In this document: piece after piece, positions 1 to 13,200 of the stretch
Layout: each line of letters begins with the position of its first letter
Numbering within the stretch: position 1 is the first letter of the stretch
Assembly (NCBI GenBank): GCA_022575985.1
Contig: JAKSXM010000007.1
Span: 68,416,501-68,480,500, forward strand
Source: Anagrus nilaparvatae
Lineage: Eukaryota; Arthropoda; Insecta; Hymenoptera; Mymaridae
Reading direction: 5' to 3'
DNA length: 64,000 nt
Program-made: the position numbers and the translations under genes
The notes under the pieces: generated by a model
Told to the model about the DNA's origin: nothing
The model's input: the letters and a program-made list of their open reading frames with translations, nothing else
Database searches by the model: none

Positions 1-46
1 CCTTTATTACACCTCGAAATCAATGTAGTAGTAATGACTAAAGTGG

Positions 47-1388
47 TCAGTAGGGCATGTAATAGCCACGCCTGTAACTTCTAAGTAAAACATGCCATAT
101 CAATGATAGAAGAAAACATAATATTTTTTTAAGAGGATGCGAAGTTTATAAAAATAACTTTAACATCAACTTAGAATTTATTAATATATTGATAAAAAAA
201 ATGATTTTAACCTTCCTCTCCTCGTTGGTCTGTATCCAAAGTATGCGCTTCCTCTAGTGATACCTCTAGTTACTCCCCTGAAAACTCTGGCACCCCTTGG
301 ACCTCTAAAATATTTATTAAAATGTAATTAGGAAATCAGTTAAAAAACAAAACAAAAACAAAAAAAAAAAAAAAACAAATTTTACATATTATAATTTATA
401 AGCTGCAAAAATGTAATGAACATAAAGTAAAATTGATTTACCTGTTAGTAGTTGATATTCCTGGTCTATTTGTTCTTTTTGGCATAACTTTAATTTGTCG
501 TCCCCTAAACATGGAATCATCCATAGCCATTGCAGTTGTAACTGAGTCACGTTCAGCAAATTCGATGTAGGCAAATCCCTTAGGGTGACCATCGAATTTA
601 TTACATAATATAGTAACTCTGTTAATACTACCACAACCATGGAAATGCTGTTCTAATTCTTCTGCTGTTGCTCCATAATCAACCTTAAGAATAAAAAATT
701 AATTGTTTATCAATAATTCAAAATGTTTTTTACTATGTATGTTAAGCAGTTCTTTTTTTAATGATAAAAATTTTCTAAAAATAGGCAATTGTCTAATTTA
801 AAAACATTTTCTTTATGTATACTTTATATTACACTCATTTTTAGAAGTATAAGTTGATATTACAATGAAATAATCGTTTGGTAAGAAAATACTTACATTT
901 CCTACATAAATTGATCTGTTATCTACTTCCATTTTATCTTCAATGGACATATTTAATGGACTAGCTAAAACAATTAGAATTTTAATTATAAGTAAATTTT
1001 TATTACTAACAAAAGCAGAATTTAATTTTTATTCGTGGATTTACATGTTGAAAGATGAAGTAAAAGATACTTACTTATTCCTGGAGGACTTCCCATATTC
1101 ATTTGCTTATCAACTTCAGATTGAAGTTGTTTTAATTTTTCAGCCTCCTCCTCCATTTCCCTAACTCTAGCTTTAATAGCTTCAAGTTCCTATTAATTAA
1201 GAAAATGTTGTATAAATAATATATTTGTTATTAAATTTAAATAAAATGCTTACAGGATCATCAATATTTGCTTCATTAAAGTCACGTTTTACTCCATCGC
1301 ACTGCATTATGGAGTTAGACTCTTGCCCATTCTCAAAATTATCCAGACCGTCAATTTGTTCGTTGCTCAGCAAGTCTGATTCAGACAT
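47..1388 (-). CDS. Pabp2: Nuclear poly(A)-binding protein 2 (PABPN1 family)
   Basis: Six exons (1388-1254, 1189-1075, 964-897, 683-442, 304-212, 71-47) join in frame with GT..AG introns to give 225 residues. The N-terminus is short and acidic. A Glu/Lys-rich coiled coil follows (residues about 46-80), then [10 protein letters not shown] and one RRM with RNP2 (SIYVGNVD) and RNP1 (KGFAYIEF), then [10 protein letters not shown] and an Arg/Gly-rich tail ending RGYYMPY. This is the architecture of PABPN1, which binds nascent poly(A) tails in the nucleus and stimulates poly(A) polymerase. The N-terminal polyalanine of human PABPN1 is absent. The last exon carries only nine codons including the stop; without it the preceding exon would read into an unrelated tail, so its use is inferred from the family-like C-terminus. 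The gene is head to head with the phosphate carrier. Confidence 0.95.
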
Positions 1389-3339
1389 TTCTAATTTATT
1401 AAAATAAAAAAAAAAAAGATATGTTTGAGACAGAAGTTTATAGAAACTTGTTAATAAAATAATTTCATGCAAACCTTTTTCAATGAAAAATATAAATTAA
1501 AAGTGACAAGATTTATGATAATCTATAAATTAAAAGAAGAGAGAAAAGCCTTATAAAAGAGAAAATCTAGTACAATGAAATATTAATGGGCTTTTTACTG
1601 TGCTTGTAATGTAATATAATAGTCTGTATACTTATTGTTATAGTATTTAAAAAAAAAAATAATTTTTACTCATTATAATTTACATGTGTGTTTTTTAGAT
1701 CCAGAGTTTATTCAAAAGCTATTCAGAATAATTTATAAGTTAATAATCCAATTTAAAAACTATTTTCATGCTGTTACTGAAGCATTTACACACATAGCAT
1801 AGAACAAAAAAAAAATTTTATTACAGAAAAAATTCAAATAATAACAAAAAAAAACTTTTGAATGAATAATTAAACTAATTATGAATAAAATTTAATAAGT
1901 TTTAAATAACTGCATTTAAATAAAGAATAATAATATTTAATTAAATAATTCTAAAAAAAAGAAAAAACGTGCTTACGCGTGAGCAGCGTCGTCTTCTAAT
2001 AGTTTCCAGATACACACGGCTGTACCACACAGGACAATTTTTTTTTCTCTCTTTGTTTTATCGCTGGGGTATCAAATTTTGAATACGTTAAATTTTTTTT
2101 ACTACAGTCAAAATATATATTTTGCATATGTTTTAATATACAGTTTAATAAAAAAGATACCGGTGATTTTTTATCTCTTTTCTATTACTTTTACCCGCCT
2201 CTTCCCCCACTTAATAAATTAACCGGTATAAAGAAGTAAAGGAATAGAGAAAATAGGCCCCGTTTACACAGGAATCGAAAATTAAGGGGCCAATTGGCTT
2301 AAGCTTAAGTTGGCCTGGGGCTACCGGTAGTCGCTGGAGGGGATAAACTTTCGTGTAAACGCACCCACTTGCGCATAAAAGTTGCGCGTGTGCTCTTTTT
2401 TTTCAGCGCTAAAATTTAAAATAGTTAAAAATCAAAATTTAAGTGTTTTCGTGTCAAAAAATAATTTTTAGCATATAATTAATGTGAAATTGTATATAAA
2501 TATACATAAACAGTTGATGAAATATAACTAATGGATTTTGATGAAGCAAATTTTTTAGCATATGATAATTTAATAAATAAATATTTATTTATTTAATTTA
2601 ACAAATAATTTTAAATTTCAATTAAATGAATTATTTTAATTAATTTTTCATAATTTTTTGGATGCAAACAAAGAGGCATGACTACAATGCCCTTAAAAAA
2701 TTTTAATTATGGTTACCTATTATGAAATTGAAATATCTATTTTAAAAAAATAAAATTGTTAGCAAATATTAAAATATTTGAAATATTCCACGTCACAAAC
2801 ACTTCCTATTATACCCCCTTTTAAAAAATTACATCTCTCACTGGCGCGCGAGCCTGCGTTATTTCTGTATACGTAAAATTTTCTTCTCGTGGTCGAGGTT
2901 TCCTGCGCGTCATAGTTTTGAGTAATACGGTAGACAGCAGCAGAGGGCACATCACCGCGGCGCAGTCAACGAAGAACAAATAAGCCCACTCTCCTTACAC
3001 CCTTTACGGTAGTTATAACAATTTTTGTATTAATTAAATGATTTGTTCATTGTGATTCTTATTTAGTTAAATTATCTAGTGAAAAAGATTTGTTTTGGAG
3101 TTTTTATTCTAGAATTAATTTACAAAAATCTTGAATTTTTTATTTTTTTTTATTACCTATTGGTTTTTTATTTTTATAATTTAATTAAGGTCATTAGTTT
3201 TATGTGTAGTTCAGCTTATTATTGTTTTAACAATTACAGATCCCCAAAACGAACGAATTAGCGCCGCTGTGATAAAATAATTTCTATAAACTAAAAGATA
3301 AATTTTGGAGCAGGTGGGCATCCCATAAAAGAAAAAAAA
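1389..3339. promoter_or_regulatory. Shared 5' intergenic region of Pabp2 and the phosphate carrier
   Basis: This 1.95-kb stretch lies between two divergent start codons and has no credible ORF. Most of it is A/T runs. The only GC- and CpG-richer island is about 2835-2965, the natural place for a promoter or untranslated first exon of the carrier gene; no TATA box or initiator is clear enough to call. A short MITE-like unit lies at about 2257-2372. Confidence 0.4.
2257..2372. repeat. Short MITE-like unit with imperfect terminal inverted repeats
   Basis: The left end reads GGCCCCGTTTACACAGGAA. The right end, reverse-complemented, reads GTGGGTGCGTTTACACGAAA, so the two share a GTTTACAC core in inverted orientation about 110 bp apart. 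GGCCCCGTTTACAC-type termini are common on small non-autonomous DNA transposons of arthropods. No target duplication was identified. The unit is GC-rich compared with its flanks. Confidence 0.35.
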
Positions 3340-5547
3340 ATGTGGTCGTCACTTTTTGAGGCATCAAAATCAAGTCCCCTTGTGCAACAACAACAACAGT
3401 TTGCCCAAGGACAAAATGCTAAAAGTCAAGAACTTGTCAAAAGGCGAAACATTGCATGCACCGATGCTTTACCTGGTGGTAAGTTTACTGATATTTTTTA
3501 ACCTTTATCTTAATTAGATAGAATATCATTATTTAAAAATAGATCATTTTTAAAATACTTATTTTTTTCCATTATGAATTTGCTAATTAAAATATGTTTA
3601 TCAACAAAAAGTAATAGATAAACAATAAAAACCCTGAGAATATAAACAAATTTTTACTTATTTTTCGTCAATTTAATCGATTCTTTTAAAAAACGTGTCA
3701 CGAGGTCTTTCACGCTTGCCTGCTGTAGTTTTTCGTTATGTAATTTATTGCTCCAAAAATATTTAATTTTTTACGAAAAGTTTCTCATTTATTTAAAATA
3801 AAAATGAAAAACAAAAATAAAACATTATAGATGTTTATTTTTGTTTTAAATATCCAAATCTACTAATTACATCTACAGCATAAAAATACGCCATTTTGTC
3901 AAAATAAAAAAGATATAGCCCATTGGTATTTCAAATTTATTCCTTCAGATTAACATATTGCAAATTTTTCGAAAAAAAAACATACCTATATCGCTTAAAA
4001 TGTCACTAGGAAATAGAATATTGGCCGCTAAAATATCTGCAAAGAAGGTTAGATAAGGTCATCGCCGTGAAAAACTTTTTCAAGTTTTCCTTCCTACAAT
4101 TTTTGTTTTAAAAATAGCTAACGTATATGAATGATCAAGTACATTTGGTATCTTTCACGTATACTTACGAATATCTATAGGTACTAATTACTCTTATAAA
4201 ACTTATCTGAAAGTTCATTTCTGGTGTCGTAATTTAGATCAAGGGTAGCATTAAGCGGGCAAAAAACTCGCTAAAATGCGTTATTTAAATTTTTTTATTC
4301 TAAACAATGAACTTGAACTTGTGCCAAATGTACATAAATAAGAAAAAAAATGTTTATTTATTATGTTTTATATTTGTATTATTTTTAAGGTATTTTTATT
4401 GAATAATTTTTTTCCCCGAATTATTGTCTAAAAGAATAAGAAAATTTGAGTAAAATTATATAGGTTTTAAGTTTTTTGTTTTTTCTAAATTTTACAGACA
4501 GCTGCGAATTTGGTTCAAACCATTACTTCATGCTATGTGGACTTGGTGGAATATTATCATGTGGTATAACTCACACAATGATCACACCTTTAGATTTAGT
4601 CAAATGTCGTCTTCAGGTAGATCCAGCAAAATACAAATCCGTTGTCAATGGGTTCCGTGTGACAATGGCTGAAACTGGAGTTAGGGGATTAGGTAGAGGC
4701 TGGGCACCAACGTTCTTGGGCTACTCAGCACAAGGAATGTTCAAGTTTGGACTTTATGAAGTTTTCAAAGTGCAATATGCATCAATGATTGGTGAAGAAG
4801 CAGCTTATGAATATAGAACTTGGTTATACTTGGCTGCTTCAGCCTCTGCAGAATTCTTCGCAGATATTGGTTTAGCACCTTTTGAAGCTGCTAAGGTAAA
4901 AATGAAATGTAACCTGAATTTGTTTTGTATCTTTTAAAATTACTCTTTATTTAGGTTAAAATTCAAACCCAACCTGGGTTCGCTAATAATTTACGTGAGG
5001 CTTTCCCAAAAATGATGAGCGAAGAAGGTTTAAATGGTTTCTACAAAGGATTGGTACCCTTGTGGCTTCGTCAAATTCCTTATACTATGATGAAGTTTGG
5101 ATGTTTTGAAAAAACACTTGAACTTCTGTATCAACATGTTGTACCTAAACCTCGTTCAGAATGTACAAAAGGTGAACAACTGATTGTCACATTTGCTGCA
5201 GGTTATATTGCTGGTGTATTTTGTGCTATCGTTTCACATCCTGCTGACACTGTAAGGCTCAAAAATAGAATTCAATGAATTTATTGTTTTATTAACGTTA
5301 ATTTTATTATTAACAGGTTGTTTCAAAATTAAATCAAGGAAAGGGTGCTACTGCTGGTAGTGTATTGAAAGAATTAGGACCAATGGGTGTATGGAAAGGT
5401 TTAGTACCAAGAATCGTTATGATTGGTACACTCACTGCTGCCCAATGGTTTATTTATGACGCTGTTAAAGTTTATCTTCGTATGCCACGTCCACCACCAC
5501 CAGAGATGCCCGAATCTCTTAAAAAGAAGTACGGAATTGTTAATTAA
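3340..5547 (+). CDS. Mitochondrial phosphate carrier protein (SLC25A3 family)
   Basis: Four exons (3340-3478, 4498-4895, 4955-5251, 5317-5547) join in frame into 354 residues. Three mitochondrial-carrier repeats are present, each with its signature after the odd-numbered helix: TPLDLVKCR, APFEAAKVK and HPADTVVSK. The sequence matches the phosphate carrier throughout (for example GFANNLREAFPKMMSEEG and GLVPLWLRQIPYTMMKF). The protein imports inorganic phosphate with protons across the inner mitochondrial membrane for ATP synthesis. The first 46 residues are Gln-rich and basic and probably act as a presequence. The start is the first ATG of exon 1, after an A-rich leader. Intron 1 is about 1 kb; the others are about 60 bp. 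Confidence 0.96.
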
Positions 5548-5998
5548 TTTTTAAATTAAATTATTATGTAAAAAAAATAAAAAAGGACAGATTTTTATCT
5601 GTAAAATCAATATTTGCTAGAAAAAAAAATACCTAGGCCAATTATTATTGTATTACCTTTCTAAAAAAATGACTTAAATTTGTTTTAAAAAAATTTTAGA
5701 AAATATGATTTAATTATAATTAATAATTTATTTTATGTAAACTTTTGGAAAGGTGATTTTAATCATTATACTTCGATCTTTATTGATGCAAGTATAGGCA
5801 ATTGTAATTAAAAAAAAAAAATAATTTCTGTTGCTTGCCATAAACGCAAGAATTTTCACAATGTAAATAGAAATATTGCAAAAAATAAATGATCTGGCTG
5901 TTTAACTATTGTTTATTAATTTAATTATTCATGATTCTTATGCTCAATAAAAATTCCAGTCAAGGTATTTATTATTATGATGGTACAGTGTATACTTA

Positions 5999-6268
5999 AA
6001 AAAATGGGTTCTATTTCCTGCCTTTTTTTTTAATACATAATATTTAATTAAATTATAAACGCGTGGTAGGTTGGATATTATTTAAATTTTAAGAAAAGTA
6101 ATTTATTTATGTTTGATTTGCTACTTAATAGTAAAAAAATGGGTTCTATTTCCTGCCTTTTTTTTTAATACATAATATTTAATTAAATTATAAACGCGTG
6201 GTTGGTTGGATATTATTTAAATTTTAAGAAAAGTAATTTATTTATGTTTGATTTGCTACTTAATAGTA
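5999..6268. repeat. Two-copy tandem duplication, period 135 bp
   Basis: The block beginning AAATGGGTTCTATTTCCTGCC near 6003 is repeated 135 bp downstream near 6138. I saw one substitution between the two copies (GTAGGTTGG against GTTGGTTGG). The near identity implies a recent duplication. It carries no ORF. Confidence 0.9.
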
Positions 6269-6282
6269 TATTACGATCCATG

Positions 6283-6395
6283 GACAGAAAAATAAAGAAT
6301 GACTAAAATTGCACGTAAATTACCTTCTGAGGCGAAGCCGAGGATGGTAAACTGCGATTTGGGGCATTCTTTTTTTTATGGCCAAAGGTCGTAAA
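6283..6395 (+). repeat. Dispersed hairpin repeat, copy 1
   Basis: The unit starts at AGAAAAATAAAGAATG and ends at GCATTCTTTTTTTTATGG, so its termini are inverted copies that can pair through AAAGAATGnC. The interior CGTAAATTACCTTCTGAGG and TAAACTGCGATT recurs in a second copy on the opposite strand at 44553-44660, and a more diverged copy lies at 50869-50975. CCATGG sits just outside the left end, as in the other two copies. It is probably a small MITE. Confidence 0.7.
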
Positions 6396-6546
6396 CGATT
6401 TTTCTGCGTCAATTATGAGAAATAGTGATTTTCTTGGCCACACAGCAGTCAGGAAATCGTACTTTCGTGGCCACTTTCCAGAAAATTTATTTTTTCTTAC
6501 AAGTGAAATTTGCGTCAGTATAAATACAAACTTTTATATATTATTC

Positions 6547-6571
6547 TATATATATATATATATATATATAG
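6547..6571. repeat. TA dinucleotide microsatellite
   Basis: A run of about twelve alternating TA units in otherwise unremarkable AT-rich DNA. It accounts for the YIYIYIYI-type peptide readings in this stretch, which are not genes. Confidence 0.85.
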
Positions 6572-7599
6572 GATTATTTCTTTGTCTAAGCTCTTTGTGC
6601 AGTATTTTAAGAGGATTAAGGATAAAATAAATGTGAAAAAAATTGAAAGAATTAAAACCAGAATTTTTAAATTAGTGCTAACAATCTTATTTAACACTCA
6701 TAAATTTACAATTTTATTATGTTTAAATATTACCTATATAAATTTTTTTCAAGAAAAAAAATGCACTTAATATTTTCAATTCACTTACATTTACAAAAAA
6801 AAAAAAAAAAAAATTAAAACAGATACTCAAAAACATTTAAAAAATTTTTTTTCTTGATAAAAAAAAATCTAATTTTTTACATTCAGAATTTTATCAAAGT
6901 AGATTATAAAATTTGTTTTTCACATATTTTTAAAAATTTTCTTTTGGTAATGCAACACATTTTATTTTAGTTTACATAAATTATTATCATTTAGGAACAT
7001 AATAGCCCTTTTTTATTCGCTTCAATATTTCTATAAAATTTTTTAAAGGTTTCTCTGTTTTTTTAACCGTTATATATGTATTATGCATTTTTTTTTTTTT
7101 TGTAATTTGGTAATATTAAAATAAATAAAAAAATTAATTAAAATTACATAATATATGTAAATATTTTTTTTTCTCATGAGAAAGGAACTAACATTCTAAA
7201 TTTTTTTAAAATTGTTATATTAATAAGTCACGTTGCCTTTAGTTTTTTTTTTTTGATTTAATTAAAATTTTGTTTCTATGTACATAATAAATGTTTTTTT
7301 TTTTACTGAATATCTTAACGTCAGTCTTATTCAATTTTACTATATATTCATTCGCTTCTTAGAAAAAAATATTTTTTTGTTATATTGATTATATTTTATG
7401 GAACCAAGAGAACGTAGATAAGAAATTAATTTTTTTTAACTCTTTTTAATAATTTATTTTTAAGACTTAAATCAGCAAGAAGAAAAACATTATTAAGTTG
7501 ATATGATTTTTAAATTTGAATTTTCTATTCAAAAAAATAAGATTTCGTACTAAAAATAAATAAATTTTCTTTTTGATTAACTTAGGATGAATGTAGATG

Positions 7600-8217
7600 G
7601 ATTTTCCTTCTTATGCTTTTTAGCGCTAATTTAAACTAATTTCATTAAATTTTCCAATATTACTAATTTTAACACGGTAAAATTTTTATTATTTAATTTT
7701 AAAAAATTAATTTTAATCAGTATTGCAGAAAGTTAGGTAATGCGTTTGAGTAATTGTAAATAAATGATTTTAATTGTCATTAATAATAAAAACTCATATT
7801 TTTAATGTTGTTTTAAGGTCACTTTTTGCAAAAAAACATTTTTTAATAATATATGATGCAATTTTTACAAAAAAAGGAGATAAATTCAAATTTTAGTGCT
7901 CTAAAAAGTCTCAGAAGTAAGAAGATAAGAAAAAATGAAAATATATAATTAAAAAATGGGTTTTTGCAAAGAGTTTTTTAAAACAACTATAACAACATAT
8001 TAATAATGAGAAATAAAATCATTTATTTACAATTACTCAAACACATTACCTAACTTTCTGTTATACTGATTAAAATTAATTTTAATGTTAATTTATTTGA
8101 TTAGTTATTACCTTAAAATTAAATAATAAACATTTTACCGTGTTAAAATTAGGAATATTGGAAAATTTAATGAAATTAGTTTAAATTTTAGCGCTAAAAA
8201 GCATAAGAAGTTCTTAA
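7600..8217. repeat. Long imperfect palindrome (foldback MITE)
   Basis: The left arm starts CTTCTTATGCTTTTTAGCGC at about 7600 and the right arm ends with its complement, GCGCTAAAAAGCATAAGAAG, near 8213. Inner landmarks also mirror: the ACACGGTAAAATTT region near 7672 against AAACATTTTACCGTGT near 8129, and GTTAGGTAATGCGTTTGAGTAATTG near 7731 against its complement near 8030. The arms are about 280 bp, separated by roughly 50-100 bp, with scattered mismatches and small indels. No coding capacity, so it is best described as a non-autonomous foldback DNA element. Confidence 0.8.
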
Positions 8218-10243
8218 TCATTTATTAGTTAGACTCATTTATTTTTTATTTTTTCAATAAATTTCTTTTTTAATTTTCTTTAATACTGGTGTATCTTAGC
8301 TAATATTAATGGATTTTTTAGAAGCGATCGAGCCTCCTTAAATTTAATAACACAAAAATTTATATACTATATAATGCCCCAATTTAAAAAATTCTGTAAA
8401 AAAAATTTTGAAGACTAAAAATTTATATTGAGTCCCATAAAAACATTATTTTCAATATTTCAAATCTACAGATAAATTAATAAACAAATATTTTTTCTTT
8501 AAAACTATTTTTTTCTTTTTTAAATTTTGTTTTTAAAAATTTCATATTGCATACAGTATTTGGTTGCAAGTTATTTTCTTAACTTGTAATTTTTAAGTTT
8601 TAGCTGATAGAATAAGTAAAAGTTAAAAATTGTATTGCTGTTTGTTAAAATAAGTTAATTAAAGGATGCATTGTACCATAAAACCGAAAATGGCACTATT
8701 CATATCAGTATAGGAATTATTTACATATGTTGGTTATATACATTATATATTACTAAATTCTGTGATCAATAACAATCTGAACTATGCTAAAGCTCTTTTT
8801 GGAGTTATAAAAACAAATTATAATTATTAAGTTACACGAAGTTGAATTGAATGTGCACTAAATTGCAAAGAATTGAAATTATACTTTTTCACTTTCTTAC
8901 ATTTCTTTGCACCATTTTAAATCTCCATCACAAATTCGTGCAACTACAAAGTAACTCATTTCAATTCATTATTGAATTTCTAAAGGAGTTTTAAGTAAGT
9001 AGAAGGTTGTTTAAATAAAAATCTGAATTGTTTTAAAAATGGCTATTAAAGAAAATTGAAAATGGAAGTTCTTTTCATGCTAGTATTTTGGTTAGTACTT
9101 TAGACATTTCAGAAATTAATACTCTAACACTTTACATCTTAGCCTTTTTAACAATAGTTATGTTCAGTTGCAACTTAAAAGTTAGATAAAATCTTGTAAT
9201 TTTTATTGACAAGTAAACACAAACTCCATTTTAAAATATTTAAAAAATTACAGATTATTTTGTTTTTGAAAAAATAATTTCAGTATCAAATTATAAATTA
9301 TTATTCTAGTTAAGTCATCAAATCTTGATTTTATCAAATAATGTATGCTTTATGATAGATATATTATATTTTTTAATTTCTACTTTAAAAAAAGTATTTG
9401 AAATTATTGAAATAAAATTTTTAAGTTTTTATACAAAAATAAATAAAATTAAATAATTGAATTTAAAAAAAGTAAAACGCAAGTAAAAATGATATAAAAT
9501 TAAATAATAAAATTAGTTATAGAAATCTTAATATTTAAAATTCGAAAAAAAATTAAGAAAAAAAAAAATCATTTTCTCTCAGTCCCAAAAAAAGATCTAG
9601 AAAGATCGTTTAAAAATTTTTTTTTTTAAATTTCATCTTTTCTTACATTTGTAAAAAAATCTAATTAAAAACTTTGTATATATTTCATTATACACCAGAT
9701 TAAATTGCCATTAAATAGTTAATGCGAAATTAATGTACAATTATTTTATCACTGTTTTTTTATTAGTCAAAGACTAATAATTTTACTTATTTTTTTAACA
9801 TTAGCCTAATAATATCAATATTTGTTTTTATAATACATACGAGATAAAAAAAAGATATTTACAATTTTAAAAATTTTTCATTCATCTACATACAGACACA
9901 AAAATGCATTCATACTTAAATACACAACACTACACTCACGTATTTATGTGCGTAAGTGTAAGTTAAGTAAAAGATTCTAATGCACTATAATGTGCAAATA
10001 ATTAATTATCATTGTCATTATTTTATACAAAATTACAACTAAACTAATTGATTAAGACATTTTTTGAGCAGTTATTATCTAGCTACCTAATCACAATTAC
10101 CGCTGCAGAAATCAAGGCCATTTTATTTTTATATTTTGCAGCCAAATCAATTAGTATTACGAGATCTTGACAGTAAAAAAAAAAAAAATCTAATAATAAC
10201 CTAATAAAATTATTAATTTTTCTAAACTATTGGATTATGTGGG

Positions 10244-13200
10244 TCACGAGCCAAGTACATTACGAACTGCTTGATCGAGCATCGAATCTTTAACTTCGTT
10301 ACTTGATGGATTACTACTACTAATAGGTCTTTTTTTTAAATTCAGAATGCTATCGATTGCAGATTGTACTTGGGCAGTTATGTCATCATGGTCATCTGTA
10401 CTGACACCAACAACATTTGCTGAAATTCCACTTGACATAGAAGGACACTGAGTTTGTGAATATAGTGCTAAACCATCTAAACTTTCTGAATCTTCTAATA
10501 AATCACGCTCCAGTTCTGTAGCACCAGTACCTTGAGTAAATTCTTGAAAACTATTAGATACTGATACCTTATGGACACTATTTATTGATTCACTTGAGTT
10601 CGAACTCATATTACCACAATTACTCCGAAATTCACCATTAGCTCGCGTTCTTTCAACTTTATTATTACTTTTATTCACTACACCATGAGAACTTGAATGA
10701 TTTATCATTCCGATATTACGACACTTATTTAAGTCTGAATTAGTTGATGTGTAAACACCTAATTCTTTTTGAATTTCAAGCCATTCATCATAATCTGCAC
10801 TACCAACTTTACAAAGAACTTTTGTATCCACATCTACATCTGGAAAATCATCTTCTGATTCCAACTTAACTGATGAATTTGTTAATGTCGGTATTAAGTT
10901 ATCAACATCAGTTATATCCGATGATTCAATTTTTGGTATTAAGAACTTTTCTTCTTTTTTGAATTCTTCTATAATTTTAAAATTGTTAATTCCAAGTATT
11001 TAAAAAAAAAGATTTAAAAATTTAACAAAAACTTACCATTTACTTTGGCTTCTTGCTCTCTTAACTTATTAAATATTGTTTGTTCCTCATTTATGAGGAT
11101 TCGATCAAGCATCACAAGTTCAGAAGTTTTAGCTTCGCGCTAAAATTAACATTAGAATATTAGAATAACTGACAGAAAAAAATAAAATAAATAAAAATCT
11201 TACCATTGTATCCATTAACAGTAAATAAGTATATTTATTTACCATAGAATTAAATTTGCTTAAAAAGTGTTTTGCAGTTTCTTCAAAAATTTCATCAGCT
11301 TTCTGTAAATCTTTATTGCTAAGAACTTTTTCATCAAAACAGTGATACCTAACTAGACGTTTACATGCATCGAGTTTACTTTGGAATGGTGTATTTACAT
11401 CTGGATTTACCGCTCCATTTTGATCTATTTTTAATTGCTGTTCAAACCTGTACAAAAATATATTTGTGAAACTTTTTTTAACTTAAATAATTATTATTTG
11501 TTTCTTACATTTCATTTTTGTTTTTTTGAGGACTGCATGATCTTTTAATTGCTTGTCTGGGGCTGTTTATTAGATTAACGTTATTATCTAAATTTGATGT
11601 TTGTTTAGCTGTGCACTGAGTAAGGTTATTTTTATTTTCAGTTTTCAATGTAAACATTTGACCTGCAGATGTTACATTCTGATTATTATGCACTCTAGTC
11701 AAATTAGGATCTTGTTTAATTGTACTCGAAACTTCAGTTACTGGCTTTACATCTATTGGATCTGTTTGACAATGAGTTGATTGTTGTGTTTGTGCATGAC
11801 TAACTTTTTGTGATTTATTTGTTGATAGTATTGTTGTACTCTGCATTAGAGGTGTACTATTATTACCAAAAATTTGTGCTTTTGAACTGGACGGAACTGA
11901 AATTGATGAATTTTCTAGGGTTTGCAAAGTCTTGCTTTGATGCTGTTTGCAAATATTTTGATTTAATTCTGAAAAATTCTGATTTGATAATGACTGTTGT
12001 AATTTAATATTTTGTTGATTCTGTAACAAAAAATTTAATTTAGTTTTAAATAAGTTTGCAGTTAAATAAAATATGCTTTAACCTACCGGTATATTATTTA
12101 AATGAACTTTGTTTGTCGAATTTTGCATGGAAACTGAATTTAAATTATGATCTTGTAAATTTGAGACTGTAGTTGATACTGTTGAAGAAACAGGAGTTTG
12201 TGTTTGAACAGTCGATGTTTGATTTTTACATGGTTGAGGAATAGTATTTACAGAAGCTGATGAAGTTGATACTAGATTTAAGTTAGCATTGTTTTCTGAA
12301 TCCTAAAAAAAAATAAATACAATATTTAAGTTTCGTAATATAATTTTATTTACTTTTGCTATTGAAATAATTATAATTACAGTATTGCTAATAGGATGCG
12401 AAGTACTACTAATGACTTTTCCACTGGCTAAGATTCTAGTTTGTTCTTGATATAACTTAGTTAAAATAATTTGATCAGATTGTGAATTACATTTTCGAGC
12501 TAAAATACTCTGAATTTGAGCTTGATTATTTTTTAATAATTGCTGCTTTTGTGCCGGCAATTGAATTGTTTGTATCCTTTGAACAACTTGATTATTTGAT
12601 ATTAATCCTGGTGTAGGCAAGGGACATAAAGCTGGTGACATTCTTGTAGGTCCATTTAATTGTGAACTGTCATTAATTTTGTTTTCCAAAATTTCTTTTG
12701 ATAAACTTTTTTGTTGTTGAATTGCAATTGACGAAGCAGTTGAAGTTGTGTTTGTAACTGTCGTTGTTATAACAATTGGTGATCTTGAAACAGTAATAAT
12801 ATTCTGTTTTGAATACTGTTGAGCATTACTTTGACTAACAACTGTAACAACTTTTGCTTTTTTCACGATTTTTGCTTTTTTTGGTGCTGCACTTTGATTT
12901 AAAGTTTGGTTGTTGTTATTATTGTTGTTACTATTATTATTATTATTATTATTATTATTGTTATTATTATTGCTGTTATTATTATTTAGATTACGAATTT
13001 GTTGTTGATTTAAATTGTCTATAAATTGAGATGGAAAACCAGAATTTTGTATTTGTATTTGTTGAGGCATATGAGAAGGAGCCGCTTGTACAACAATATT
13101 TTGTATGTTATTTTGAATGGTTGGTACACCACCAGAACTATTAACAATTATTTGACTCGTCGGAGTATTAATTTGTACACCCTGCAAATTTTGATTATTT

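Larger units (their letters stand above)
5548..10243. other. Gene-poor AT-rich intergenic region
   Basis: No ORF here looks like a gene; the longest are low-complexity A/T reading. It holds the 3' UTR of the phosphate carrier (an AATAAA lies near 5946), a 135-bp tandem duplication (5999-6268), a dispersed hairpin repeat (6283-6395), a TA microsatellite (about 6547-6571), a 600-bp palindrome (7600-8217) and, at its right end, the probable 3' UTR of the BICRA gene (roughly 9.8-10.24 kb). Nothing more is recognised in 8.2-9.8 kb. Confidence 0.6.

Noticed and set aside
389..640. 83-codon minus-strand ORF near the window start
   Set aside because: It reads the Pabp2 RRM exon in the wrong frame; the correct frame gives RNP1 (KGFAYIEF).
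6415..6770. Ile/Tyr-rich ORFs over the TA microsatellite
   Set aside because: The alternating IYIYIY reading comes from the TA repeat in both orientations, with no splice or coding context.
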